A stretch of 42,947 nt of DNA from an uncultured Clostridia bacterium (GTDB lineage Bacteria; Bacillota; Clostridia; UBA1381), in contig CAKSJU010000004.1 in NCBI GenBank assembly GCA_934463455.1, forward strand, positions 1 through 42,947, in the 5' to 3' direction. Made by a program: the position numbers and the translations under genes. Positions 27,462 to 36,570 of the stretch are shown here, one piece after another (the first letter of the stretch is position 1; each line of letters begins with the position of its first letter). Below the pieces are notes generated by a model. It was not told the origin of the DNA. It was given only the letters and a program-made list of their open reading frames with translations, and did no database searches.

Positions 27462-29753
27462 ATGAGTCAGCAAAACATGCAGGAACAATTAAAAGAGGTG
27501 GCTCAAAGAATTAAAAGTATTCGTGAAATATTCGGTTTTTCGGTAGAGGAAATGGCGGAAAAAACCGATGTAACCCCCGAAGAATACGTTGAATTTGAAA
27601 GCGGAACAAAGGATTTCAGTTTTACTTTTATTTATAAGTGTGCCAAATCGTTCCAGGTTGACCCTACGGAGCTTTTGCAGGGAACAAGCCCGACGCTTAC
27701 AAGCTACAATATAACAAGAAAAGGCGGAGGGCTGCCGATTACAAGACTTAAAGGTCAGGTATACAAAAACCTGGCGTCTATGTTTAAAAACAAAATGGCG
27801 GAGCCGTTTTGGGTTAAAATTCCGTATAACGAAAACGGTATAATGAAAACGACAACTCACGCGGGACAGGAATTTGACATTGTTATAAAAGGTACTCTTA
27901 AGGTGAGTATTGACGGTAACGAAGACATTTTGCACGAAGGTGACACGATTTATTATAACAGCTCCGAGCCTCACGGATTAATGGCAATCGGCGGAGAAGA
28001 TGTTGAAATTTATGCAATTGTTTTAAATAACGGTGAAAATATCGATATAACCGAAGTGCATGAAGAGCTTAAAGAAGCTCACAGAGAAGATCAGCCTGCA
28101 ACGAGTATTTATAAGAGATTTGTAATTACCGAAAAGGATGAGAAAAAGCGTCTTAAGAAAATCGCTTTTAAGGATGAAGATAAATTTAATTTTGCATTTG
28201 ATATTGTGGATGAGCTTGCTAAAAAATGTCCGGACAAGCCTGCAATGTATTATATATCGAACGATAAAAAGGAAAAGGTATTTACATTTGCTGATATAAG
28301 CAAATATTCATCAATGACAGCTAATTATTTCTCTTCGCTCGGTATAAAAAAAGGCGACAGAGTAATGCTGGTATTAAAAAGACATTATCAATTTTGGTTT
28401 TCTATACTTGCACTTCACAAAATCGGAGCAATTGTTATTCCGGCAACAAATCAGCTTGTGGAGCATGATTTTGATTATCGGTTTAAAGCTGCCGGGATTT
28501 CGGCAATTGTTTGTACGACCGACGGAGATGTCGCAAATCAAGTGGATTTGGCTGCGCGTAATTGCCCGGATTTAAAATTAAAAATTGCAGTGGGTGAAAA
28601 GCGTGAGGGGTGGCACGATTTTAACGGCGAACTGACAAGATACAGCGATGTTTATAAAAGAACCGAGGATTCGGCATGCGGCAGCGATATTATGCTCATG
28701 TTCTTTACTTCGGGAACTACAGGCTATCCGAAAATTGCCGAGCATAACCATAAATACCCGCTTGGACATTTTGTTACCGCAAAATATTGGCATAATGTAA
28801 ATCCCGACGGAATACATTTTACAATTTCCGATACAGGCTGGGGAAAAGCACTTTGGGGCAAGCTTTACGGACAATGGATGTGTGAGGCTGCGATATTTGT
28901 ATATGACTTTGACAGATTTAAGGCGGAAGATATTCTTCCTATGTTTGCGAAATATCATATCACTACTTTCTGTGCACCGCCGACTATGTACAGATTTTTC
29001 ATAAAAGAAGATTTGTCAAAATATGACCTTTCTTCTCTTGAATATTGTACTGTTGCGGGAGAAGCGTTGAATCCGGAGGTTTATGAGCAATGGAAAAAGG
29101 CAACCGGATTGCAGCTTATGGAAGGCTTCGGACAGACCGAAACAACGCTTACCGTTGCGAATTTGAGAGGAATGATTCCAAAGCCCGGCTCAATGGGTAA
29201 ACCGAATCCGATGTATGACGTTGATATTGTCGATTCGGACGGAAAGAGCGTTGGAATAGGTGAAACGGGTGAGATTGTAATTCATACCGATAAGCATATC
29301 CCATGCGGACTTTTCAGCGGATATTATATGGACAAGGAAAAAACAGACGAGGCTTGGCATGACGGAATGTATCACACAGGTGATACCGCGTGGCGTGATG
29401 AAGACGGATATTTCTGGTATGTCGGCAGAATTGATGATGTTATCAAGTCCTCCGGTTATCGTATCGGACCTTTTGAGATAGAAAGCGTCATCATGGAGCT
29501 TCCATACGTTCTTGAATGTGCAGTTACTCCGGTACCCGACCCGATCAGAGGTCAGGTTGTAAAAGCAAGCATTGTTCTTGTTAAAGGCAATGAGGGAACA
29601 GATGAATTAAAGAAAGAAATTCAGGATTATGTAAAGCATCATACAGCTCCTTATAAATATCCGCGTGTTGTTGAATTTATGACAGAACTTCCGAAGACGA
29701 TAAGCGGTAAGATAATAAGAGCCGAACTCAGAAAAAAAGATATGAAGGAATAA
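27462..29753 (+). CDS. XRE HTH-cupin-acyl-CoA synthetase fusion
   Basis: A 763-residue protein in three parts. Residues about 12-72 are an XRE-type helix-turn-helix (IREIFGFSVEEMAEKTDVTPEEY). Residues about 85-190 are a cupin (HAGQEFDIVIKGTLKV, GDTIYYNSSEPHGL). Residues about 245-755 are an adenylate-forming ligase of the medium-chain acyl-CoA synthetase type: A3 TSGTTGYPK at 416-424, A5 GFGQTETT from 555, TGD at 639-641, GRIDDVIKSSGYRIGP, and the catalytic lysine K750 in TISGKIIRAELR. It should activate a carboxylic acid to acyl-CoA; substrate unknown. The ATG at 27462 follows AGGAGA; the upstream TTG is rejected. Control is by the T-box just ahead. Confidence 0.92.
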   Translation: MSQQNMQEQLKEVAQRIKSIREIFGFSVEEMAEKTDVTPEEYVEFESGTKDFSFTFIYKCAKSFQVDPTELLQGTSPTLTSYNITRKGGGLPITRLKGQVYKNLASMFKNKMAEPFWVKIPYNENGIMKTTTHAGQEFDIVIKGTLKVSIDGNEDILHEGDTIYYNSSEPHGLMAIGGEDVEIYAIVLNNGENIDITEVHEELKEAHREDQPATSIYKRFVITEKDEKKRLKKIAFKDEDKFNFAFDIVDELAKKCPDKPAMYYISNDKKEKVFTFADISKYSSMTANYFSSLGIKKGDRVMLVLKRHYQFWFSILALHKIGAIVIPATNQLVEHDFDYRFKAAGISAIVCTTDGDVANQVDLAARNCPDLKLKIAVGEKREGWHDFNGELTRYSDVYKRTEDSACGSDIMLMFFTSGTTGYPKIAEHNHKYPLGHFVTAKYWHNVNPDGIHFTISDTGWGKALWGKLYGQWMCEAAIFVYDFDRFKAEDILPMFAKYHITTFCAPPTMYRFFIKEDLSKYDLSSLEYCTVAGEALNPEVYEQWKKATGLQLMEGFGQTETTLTVANLRGMIPKPGSMGKPNPMYDVDIVDSDGKSVGIGETGEIVIHTDKHIPCGLFSGYYMDKEKTDEAWHDGMYHTGDTAWRDEDGYFWYVGRIDDVIKSSGYRIGPFEIESVIMELPYVLECAVTPVPDPIRGQVVKASIVLVKGNEGTDELKKEIQDYVKHHTAPYKYPRVVEFMTELPKTISGKIIRAELRKKDMKE

Positions 29754-29777
29754 TACGGAAAAGAGGAATTGGCATTT

Positions 29778-30569
29778 ATGAAGATTATTGACGCACACGC
29801 ACATATATTTCCTCCAAAAATATCCGAAAAGGCCGTAAAATCAATAGGTGATTTTTATGAAATTTCTATGACCTCAGACAAGGGGACATCAGAGGCTTTA
29901 ATAGAGTCGGGAAAACAAATCGGAGTTGAAAAATACCTTGTTTTTTCGACAGCGACAAAACCGGAACAGGTTGAAAGTATCGACAGATTTATTATTTCGG
30001 AGTGCGAAAAGCACTCCGAATTTCTGGGATTGGGGACTATGTTCATAGGCTATAAGGATTTTGAAAAAGAAATAAAATTCTTAAAAGGCAATAATATAAA
30101 AGGAATAAAGCTTCATCCGGATTTTCAGCATTTTGCTTTTGATGATAAAGAGCTTTATCCGATTTTTGAGTGTCTTAAAGAAAATAATATGTTTGTTCTT
30201 ACTCATAGCGGTGACAAGCGATATAAGTTTTCAAATCCCGATAAAATTGCGAGAGTCGCACAAGATTTCCCGGGGCTTAAAATCATAGCGGCTCATTTTG
30301 GCGGATGGTCGGAATGGGAAGCGGCAAAAAAGCTGCCCAAGCTTGAAAATCTATATTTTGATACAAGCAGTACGCTTGGTATGGGCGGAAAAGAAACAGC
30401 GATTAAAATTTTTGATAAGTTTGATAAAACGCATTTCTTTTTCGGCACGGATTTTCCGATGTGGGGACATAAAGATGAATTTGAAAGGTTTATGGAGCTT
30501 AAGCTTTCGGATAAAGTGCGGGAGGATATACTGTATAATAATTTTGCAAAATTTTACGGGCTTTTTTAA
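29778..30569 (+). CDS. ACMSD-like amidohydrolase family protein
   Basis: TIM-barrel metal-dependent hydrolase or decarboxylase of 263 residues. It begins with the metal-binding HxH in IDAHAHIFPP, continues with GIKLHPDFQHFAFDD, THSGD (metal His), AAHFGGWSEWEAA, and ends with the catalytic Asp in FFGTDFPMWGH. This fits the amidohydrolase_2/ACMSD group, whose members include nonoxidative decarboxylases. It starts 24 bases after the acyl-CoA synthetase and ends in a terminator, so the two form a T-box-controlled unit. The ATG at 29778 with AGAGGA is preferred over the TTG at 29769. Substrate unknown. Confidence 0.88.
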   Translation: MKIIDAHAHIFPPKISEKAVKSIGDFYEISMTSDKGTSEALIESGKQIGVEKYLVFSTATKPEQVESIDRFIISECEKHSEFLGLGTMFIGYKDFEKEIKFLKGNNIKGIKLHPDFQHFAFDDKELYPIFECLKENNMFVLTHSGDKRYKFSNPDKIARVAQDFPGLKIIAAHFGGWSEWEAAKKLPKLENLYFDTSSTLGMGGKETAIKIFDKFDKTHFFFGTDFPMWGHKDEFERFMELKLSDKVREDILYNNFAKFYGLF

Positions 30570-30580
30570 AGCCCGTAAAA
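30552..30580 (+). terminator. Terminator at the end of the T-box operon
   Basis: TTTTACGGGCTTT (30552-30564) and AAAGCCCGTAAAA (30568-30580) form a 13-bp stem overlapping the amidohydrolase stop. T and A flanks on both sides suggest it also works for the minus-strand gene beyond it. Confidence 0.75.
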
Positions 30581-30608
30581 CAATATAATTTAAAATTAAA
30601 GCCTAAGG

Positions 30609-30920
30609 CTATATTCCGTAGATGATGTCAGAAGCCGCAACAAGACAAGCTATAATCGAGATAATTATATTAATTACGGTGAATAATACAATGTTGCCGT
30701 TTTGCCCGTTTTCATGCCATCGGCGTATCATTTTGATAAAAATGAGTGCTATTCCGCAGACTGCTGCGGGCATAATATAAAGTCCGAGTAATCCGCCGGC
30801 TTGTTTTGTGTTTTTCAGAATAAAATCAAGAATAATGACATAATATGCAATTCCGAATACAATTCCGAAAGCAAGTTGAGAATATCTCGAATTAAGCATT
30901 TTTAATATAAATTCAATCAT
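30609..30920 (-). CDS. Small hypothetical membrane protein
   Basis: A 103-residue protein with three or four hydrophobic helices (about residues 15-36, 42-63 and 75-98) and a basic loop KMIRRWHENGQNGN between the second and third. AAGGTGG lies 9 bases before the ATG on this strand, which supports expression. No family is recognised. It is followed on the same strand, upstream in transcription, by the phosphoesterase gene 93 bases away, so they may share a transcript. Confidence 0.7.
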   Translation of the reverse strand: MIEFILKMLNSRYSQLAFGIVFGIAYYVIILDFILKNTKQAGGLLGLYIMPAAVCGIALIFIKMIRRWHENGQNGNIVLFTVINIIISIIACLVAASDIIYGI

Positions 30921-31013
30921 ATATATAATCCACCTTGCAAATTAGTATGTTTGTATTAAAATCAAAGCAACGCATGTGCTCAACTATGATTATATAATAA
31001 GTTGCTTGTTTTG

Positions 31014-31850
31014 TCAAGTCCGGTTGCTTTTAAGAGTTATAATGCCGACTTCGGGACGGTTGAATACTCGCGGAAGCGGAATGGGATTTCCAAGGCCGCG
31101 GTTTACAATCATTACAGTTTTACCGTATTTGAACATTCCTGCGGTGTACTTAGGAAAAATAATTCTTTCTCCGCCGGAAAGGCTTGATAGCGGTGCACAA
31201 ACTCCTCCGATGAAAGGAAGGCGTATTTGTCCTCCGTGCAGATGACCGGACAGAATAAGATCAAAACCGAAATTTTTTACGGTATCGAGCAGATTGGCGC
31301 GATGAAAAAGAAATATTTGATATTCCTCCAATACCGAAAAATATTTGAGGTATTCGGTTGCTTTTTCGGCTGGATTGACCTTGGTAAAAACATCCTGCAT
31401 ACCGGAAATGATTATATGTTTTCCGTTTTTGTAGAGCTTAAAATATTCATTTTCAAGAAAGTAAGCACCGGCTTCGCGGCATTGTTTTACATATTCATGA
31501 AAATCGGTACGCCATGTATCGTGATTCCCGGAAACAATGAAACACGGGGCAATTTTTGTAAGATGTGAAATGAGTTTGACAGCGGGAAGATAAGTATCTT
31601 CTTTTTTATCGGAGGTCATATCGCCGCTCATACAAATAATGTCGGGCTTTTCAATCGTCAAAATTTCGTATAATCCGTCGGCGGGACCGTTATGATAATC
31701 GGAAATATGGGCAATTTTGAAATTGTCAAACTCAATCGGAAGCTTTTCGGAGGAAACAGTATATTTTGAAACCTCGATGCTTGTGTCAAGAGCCTTTGCG
31801 GCAGTAAAGAGAAATGCGCTGCCGAGCATGAGTTTTAATGATTTTTTCAT
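31014..31850 (-). CDS. Metallophosphoesterase (YkuE-like)
   Basis: Calcineurin-like phosphoesterase of 278 residues. Metal motifs are D51-x-H53 in HISDYHNG, SGDMTSD (D76), GNHD at 108-111 and GHLHGGQ near 206. An N-terminal hydrophobic stretch (about residues 6-20) may be a signal or anchor sequence. YkuE-type relatives act on membrane-associated phosphodiesters, though no substrate can be assigned. It is divergent from the EamA transporter across a 100-base AT-rich gap that must hold both promoters. Confidence 0.9.
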   Translation of the reverse strand: MKKSLKLMLGSAFLFTAAKALDTSIEVSKYTVSSEKLPIEFDNFKIAHISDYHNGPADGLYEILTIEKPDIICMSGDMTSDKKEDTYLPAVKLISHLTKIAPCFIVSGNHDTWRTDFHEYVKQCREAGAYFLENEYFKLYKNGKHIIISGMQDVFTKVNPAEKATEYLKYFSVLEEYQIFLFHRANLLDTVKNFGFDLILSGHLHGGQIRLPFIGGVCAPLSSLSGGERIIFPKYTAGMFKYGKTVMIVNRGLGNPIPLPRVFNRPEVGIITLKSNRT

Positions 31851-31950
31851 TTATTCACACAACTTTCAAAACAAAATTATATGCATATAGTATTTTCTGT
31901 ATATATTATATCATTAATTTATAAAAAAGACAAGATAAAGGAAGATAAAA

Positions 31951-32835
31951 ATGAGTAATAAATTAAAAGGAAATTTGATTTTACTTTTTACTGCAATAAT
32001 ATGGGGCAGCGGTTTTGTGTGCCAAAGTATAGGCATGGAGCATATCGGAGCAAATACGTTTATGGGTCTCAGAACTCTTTTGGGGGCTGTAGTATTGCTT
32101 CCGCTGGTATTTTTCGGTAGTGGAAAAGAAAAAGACAAAAAAAAATCCGACGATGAAAAAACATTAATAAAGGGCGGAATAGTATGCGGCACGATTTTAT
32201 GTATAGCAAGTACCGTTCAAACAATAGGCATAAAATATACGACCGCTGCAAACTCGGGATTTATTACGGCGATGTACATAATCTTTGTCCCTTTTCTGGG
32301 ATTATTTCTCAAAAAAAAGGTTGGAATGCGTACATATATAGGAGCATTTCTGGCACTTGTGGGACTTTATATGCTGTCGGTTGCGGGTACGGATTTTAAA
32401 CTTAACAAAGGCGACTTGCTGACGCTTTTATGTGCGGTTATGTTTTCTTTTCATATTATGGCTGTTGATTATTTCTCTCCGAAAACAGACGGGGTTAAGC
32501 TTTCCTGCATTCAGTTTTTTGTATGCGGAATAATAAATGTTATACTTATGTTTATTATAGAAAAACCGAGTATTTCAGTAATAAAAGAATGTTGGGTCGC
32601 GATTGTTTATTCGGGAATATTCTCCTGCGGTATAGGCTATACTTGTCAGATTTTGGGGCAAAAATATACCGACCCGGCTCCTGCGGCAATTATCATGAGT
32701 ATGGAATCTGTTTTTGCGGCAATCGGCGGATTTTTAATTCTGCACGAAACTCTCGGAATTGTAAAAATTATCGGATGCGTAATTATGTTTGCGGCTATTG
32801 TTATAGTCCAATTGCCGAAAAAAAGCAAAGAATAA
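31951..32835 (+). CDS. EamA/DMT family transporter
   Basis: Ten-helix drug/metabolite transporter, 294 residues, made of two EamA repeats (about 5-145 and 155-290). Recognisable are IWGSGFVCQSIGMEHIG and LRTLLGAVVLLPLV in repeat 1, TAANSGFITAMYIIFVPFLG, and ALILLQEPL-like segment DPAPAAIIMSMESVFAAIGG in repeat 2. A Lys-rich loop (KEKDKKKSDDEK) separates helices 2 and 3. AAAGGAAG precedes the start. The export substrate is unknown. A weak hairpin with T-run (TTTCC/GGAAA near 32910-32935) may end it. Confidence 0.88.
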   Translation: MSNKLKGNLILLFTAIIWGSGFVCQSIGMEHIGANTFMGLRTLLGAVVLLPLVFFGSGKEKDKKKSDDEKTLIKGGIVCGTILCIASTVQTIGIKYTTAANSGFITAMYIIFVPFLGLFLKKKVGMRTYIGAFLALVGLYMLSVAGTDFKLNKGDLLTLLCAVMFSFHIMAVDYFSPKTDGVKLSCIQFFVCGIINVILMFIIEKPSISVIKECWVAIVYSGIFSCGIGYTCQILGQKYTDPAPAAIIMSMESVFAAIGGFLILHETLGIVKIIGCVIMFAAIVIVQLPKKSKE

Positions 32836-33009
32836 AAATAATTATAACCAAAAAAAGTGCATATTATCACATAATAAACCACCAATCAACAAATTTTTTA
32901 AAAAGTTTTCCAAAAACTATGGAAATTTTTTTGAAAATGAGTTATAATATTATAATAGGTGGTTTTTGTGCTGCCAATTAAAGTTTTTTTTCGGAGTGTG
33001 AATAAGAAA

Positions 33010-33495
33010 ATGAATGATATTCTTGAAATATTGGATAAAAACGGTCCAAAAATCACAAATGAACAGATTGCCCATATGACCGGAAAGACCGAAGAGGAGG
33101 TTGCTTCGGAAATTGCAGCTTTGGAGAAAAAAGGAGTAATATTCGGCTACAGAACAATGATTAATTGGGAAAAGACGGATAAGGAAATTGTTTCCGCAAT
33201 AATTGAATTGAGAGTTACTCCGCAAAGAGGCGAAGGGTTTGACACAATTGCAAAAAGAATATATAAGTATCCTCAGGTAAAATCGGTATATCTTATGTCA
33301 TCAGGGACTTATGATTTGGCTGTTATGATAGACGGAGCAAGCATGAAGGAGATAGCTATGTTTGTCGCCGAAAAACTGGCGACAATGGATACTGTAATAA
33401 GTACCTCAACTCATTTTGTCCTTAAAAAATATAAGGAGAACGGCTTCTTGTACGAAGATGACGAGAAGGACAGCCGTCAGGTGATAACGCTATGA
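33010..33495 (+). CDS. Lrp/AsnC family transcriptional regulator
   Basis: 161-residue regulator with an N-terminal winged helix-turn-helix (ILEILDKNGPKITNEQIAHMTGKTEEEV) and a C-terminal RAM ligand-binding domain (about 70-140). It is translationally coupled to the aminotransferase by an ATGA overlap, so the aminotransferase substrate or product is the likely effector. ATG 33010 gives the family-like start MNDILEILDKN; GTG 32968, with AGGTGG 5 bases ahead, would add 14 residues and cannot be excluded. The sequence ahead of it is AT-rich with repeated TATAAT (32942-32956). Confidence 0.9.
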   Translation: MNDILEILDKNGPKITNEQIAHMTGKTEEEVASEIAALEKKGVIFGYRTMINWEKTDKEIVSAIIELRVTPQRGEGFDTIAKRIYKYPQVKSVYLMSSGTYDLAVMIDGASMKEIAMFVAEKLATMDTVISTSTHFVLKKYKENGFLYEDDEKDSRQVITL

Positions 33496-34688
33496 AAAAT
33501 TATGAAGATTTAATACTGAAAAAAGTGCAGGATATTCCGCCGTCGGGGATAAGAAAATTTTTTGATATTGTTGCGACTATGGAGGATGCTATTTCCCTCG
33601 GAGTGGGTGAGCCGGATTTTGCAACGCCGTGGGCAATTCGTGAAGCGGGAATTTATTCGCTTGAAATGGGGCGTACATTCTATACCGCAAATGCCGGTCT
33701 CCAGGAATTAAGAGACGAAATTTGTAATTATACAAAACGAAAATACAACATTGAATATGACCCTAAAAAAGAGGTTTTGGTAACGGTTGGAGGAAGCGAA
33801 GCGATAGATCTTATGATACGCTGCTTTGTCGGAAAAGGAGATGAAGTTTTAATTCCCGAGCCTTGCTTTGTTTGTTATAAACCGTGTACATTGCTTGCGG
33901 GGGGCATTCCCGTTACAATACAAACAAAGGAAGAAAACAGCTTCCGGCTTATGCCGGATGAGCTAAAAGAAAAGATAACCGACAAAACAAAGCTGTTGAT
34001 TTTGCCGTATCCGAATAATCCTACCGGTGGAATAATGTCATATGATGACCTTTGCGCTATTGCTGAAGTATTAAAAGATACCGATATTATGGTACTTTCG
34101 GATGAAATATACGGAGAGTTGATATATTCGGAAAACGGTCATACTCCGTTTTCGACAATTCCGGGCATGAGAGAAAGAACGGTAGTTGTAAACGGATTTT
34201 CAAAGGCTTTTGCAATGACCGGTTGGAGACTTGGATATGCACTCGGTCCGGCACCTGTAATAAAGCAAATGATAAAGGTTCATCAGTACGGAATTATGTC
34301 CTCCCCGACAACAAGTCAGTTTGCTGCGATAGAAGCACTTAAAAACTGTGACGAAGACGTTGAAGAGATGCGGCGCGAATATAATTACAGACGTAAATTT
34401 ATTGTTGACGGATTCAGAGAAATGGGACTTTCGTGTTTTGAGCCGTTGGGCGCATTTTATGTATTTCCGTCAATAAAATGTACCGGGATGACAAGCGAAG
34501 AATTTTGCGAACGTTTGTTGATGGAGCAAAAAGTGGCGGTTGTACCCGGAACGGCATTCGGTGAGAGCGGTGAAGGCTTTATAAGGTGCTCGTATGCGTA
34601 TTCTATAGAACAAATTTCCGAAGCGGTAAAGAGAATAGGCGAATTTGTAAAGAAATATAAAAATAGTGCAGATGTTCCGCACATCTGA
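33492..34688 (+). CDS. Class I/II PLP-dependent aminotransferase
   Basis: Fold-type I aminotransferase of 398 residues with YPNNPTGG and the PLP lysine K238 in NGFSKAFAMTGWRLGY, an aspartate/aromatic/alanine subgroup pattern. The start overlaps the stop of the Lrp-type regulator by 4 bases. Such regulator-aminotransferase pairs are common in Clostridia. Which amino acid it handles is not visible. pyrG begins 205 bases later. Confidence 0.94.
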   Translation: MKNYEDLILKKVQDIPPSGIRKFFDIVATMEDAISLGVGEPDFATPWAIREAGIYSLEMGRTFYTANAGLQELRDEICNYTKRKYNIEYDPKKEVLVTVGGSEAIDLMIRCFVGKGDEVLIPEPCFVCYKPCTLLAGGIPVTIQTKEENSFRLMPDELKEKITDKTKLLILPYPNNPTGGIMSYDDLCAIAEVLKDTDIMVLSDEIYGELIYSENGHTPFSTIPGMRERTVVVNGFSKAFAMTGWRLGYALGPAPVIKQMIKVHQYGIMSSPTTSQFAAIEALKNCDEDVEEMRREYNYRRKFIVDGFREMGLSCFEPLGAFYVFPSIKCTGMTSEEFCERLLMEQKVAVVPGTAFGESGEGFIRCSYAYSIEQISEAVKRIGEFVKKYKNSADVPHI

Positions 34689-34711
34689 GGCGGTGGGTTA
34701 TATTTCGGAAT

Positions 34712-34839
34712 TTCAGCGGGAGTTTTAGTATTCCGCTGAAGTTCTGAGGATTTGATGCTCACATTTTACAGGTTGCAATCTCTCCTTGCGAACAAAGCGG
34801 GAGCGTTACTGAACCGGAAAATACAGATAGCTGTAAAAT
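34712..34839 (+). promoter_or_regulatory. Structured pyrG leader with two hairpins
   Basis: The 205-base gap before pyrG has TTCAGCGG (34712-34719) pairing with CCGCTGAA (34733-34740), and ATTTTACAG (34763-34771) with CTGTAAAAT (34831-34839) enclosing further CTCC/GGAG pairing. Neither stem is followed by a T-run, so they are not plain terminators. The pyrG leader of Bacillus uses a CTP-sensing attenuator, but its GGGC start and pyrimidine tract are not evident here. Function is inferred only. Confidence 0.5.
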
Positions 34840-34893
34840 GCGGATTTTACAATTATCAACTGAAAAAATATAATTATTTGGAGGAACTTAAAA

Positions 34894-36516
34894 ATGGCAA
34901 CAAAGTATATCTTTGTAACAGGCGGAGTGGTTTCGGGACTCGGAAAGGGTATAACGGCGGCTTCTTTGGGCAGACTTTTAAAAGCAAGAGGATTTAAAGT
35001 GACAATGCAAAAATTTGACCCGTATATCAATATGGACCCGGGTACAATGAGCCCTTATCAGCATGGCGAGGTATTTGTTACCGATGACGGTGCCGAAACA
35101 GACCTTGATTTGGGACACTATGAAAGATTTATAGATGAAAATTTGAGTATTAATTCAAATGTTACAACCGGAAAAATATACTGGTCGGTAATCACAAAGG
35201 AAAGAAGAGGCGATTATGAGGGGAAGACCGTACAGGTAATACCTCATATCACAAATGAAATCAAATCGCGTGTTTACCGTGTTGCTCAGCAGCAGCAAAC
35301 CGATATTGTTATTACCGAAATCGGAGGAACTGTCGGTGACATTGAAAGTACTCCTTACCTTGAGGCAATCAGACAGGTATCTACAGAAGTTGGAAAAGAA
35401 AATTGTATGTACATACATTTAACACTTGTTCCTTGCATTACCACTTCCGGAGAACAAAAATCAAAACCGACACAGCACAGTGTAAAGGAGCTTTTAAGCC
35501 TTGGTATACAGCCTGATATGATTGTTTGCCGCACAGAAAAACCTCTTGAAGAGGGATTGACAGGTAAAATCGGTCTTTTTTGTAATATTTCCGAAGATTG
35601 CGTAATACAAAATCTTGACCTTGACACACTGTATGAAGTACCGCTTGCGCTTGAAGAAGAAGGATTTGCAAAAATGGTTTGTAAGCGTCTCGGTCTTGAA
35701 GACAGAACTCCGGATTTGGCGGATTGGGAAAAAATGGTCAATACAGTAAAAGAACTTATGACCGGAAACAAAGATGAAGTAACAATTTCTTTGGTCGGCA
35801 AGTATGTGGCGCTCCACGACGCATATATAAGTATTGTGGAATCCTTAAAGCACGGCGGAATTGAAAACTTCTGCAATGTCAATATTAATTGGATAGATTC
35901 TGAAAAAGTTACTCCGGATACTGTTGATGAATTTTTGAAAAATTCAGACGGTATATTGGTTCCGGGTGGTTTCGGTAACCGAGGTATAGAGGGAATGATT
36001 GTTGCGGCTCAGTATGCGAGAGAACACAATATCCCTTATTTCGGAATATGTCTCGGTATGCAGATAGCTGTTATCGAATATGCAAGAAATGTACTCGGAC
36101 TTGACGGCGCGAACAGCTCCGAAATAAATCCGGAAACAAGCTATCCTGTAATAGACCTCATGCCCGAGCAGCAGGATGTTGAGGACTTGGGCGGTACGAT
36201 GAGACTCGGACTTTATCCGTGTAAGCTTACTCACGGAACTCTGGGACAAAGTATATACGACAGTGATTTAATATACGAAAGACATCGCCATCGTTATGAG
36301 TTTAATAACAAATTCAGAAACCTTGCAGAGGAAAAAGGACTTGTAATTTGCGGACAATCTCCTGACGACCGACTTGTTGAAATGGTAGAAGTTCCGGCAA
36401 ATAACTGGCATTTGGGAGTGCAGTTCCATCCTGAATTTAAATCAAGACCGAATCGTGCACATCCGCTTTTCAAATCATTTATAAAAGCAGCACTTGATTG
36501 TCAAAAAAATAATTAA
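34894..36516 (+). CDS. pyrG: CTP synthase
   Basis: Converts UTP to CTP with glutamine and ATP. The 540 residues comprise the amidoligase domain (FVTGGVVSGLGKGITAASLG, KFDPYINMDPGTMSPYQHGE, DDGAETDLDLGHYERF) and a class I glutamine amidotransferase domain with the nucleophile in YFGICLGMQ and the HPEFKSRP end motif. GGAGGA precedes the ATG. A strong terminator follows. Confidence 0.98.
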   Translation: MATKYIFVTGGVVSGLGKGITAASLGRLLKARGFKVTMQKFDPYINMDPGTMSPYQHGEVFVTDDGAETDLDLGHYERFIDENLSINSNVTTGKIYWSVITKERRGDYEGKTVQVIPHITNEIKSRVYRVAQQQQTDIVITEIGGTVGDIESTPYLEAIRQVSTEVGKENCMYIHLTLVPCITTSGEQKSKPTQHSVKELLSLGIQPDMIVCRTEKPLEEGLTGKIGLFCNISEDCVIQNLDLDTLYEVPLALEEEGFAKMVCKRLGLEDRTPDLADWEKMVNTVKELMTGNKDEVTISLVGKYVALHDAYISIVESLKHGGIENFCNVNINWIDSEKVTPDTVDEFLKNSDGILVPGGFGNRGIEGMIVAAQYAREHNIPYFGICLGMQIAVIEYARNVLGLDGANSSEINPETSYPVIDLMPEQQDVEDLGGTMRLGLYPCKLTHGTLGQSIYDSDLIYERHRHRYEFNNKFRNLAEEKGLVICGQSPDDRLVEMVEVPANNWHLGVQFHPEFKSRPNRAHPLFKSFIKAALDCQKNN

Positions 36517-36522
36517 TAACTA

Positions 36523-36562
36523 AAACAGCCGCATTGTCACAATTCGAACAATGCGGCTGTTT
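36523..36562 (+). terminator. Bidirectional terminator between pyrG and the AraC gene
   Basis: A 15-bp perfect stem AAACAGCCGCATTGT (36523-36537) and ACAATGCGGCTGTTT (36548-36562) with a 10-base loop. It lies between convergent genes and has A/T flanks on both sides. Confidence 0.85.
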
Positions 36563-36570
36563 ACGGATAT

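Noticed and set aside
33492..34688. The aminotransferase as part of the T-box acyl-CoA pathway
   Set aside because: It is 3 kb away, on a separate transcript with its own Lrp-type regulator; no link can be shown.
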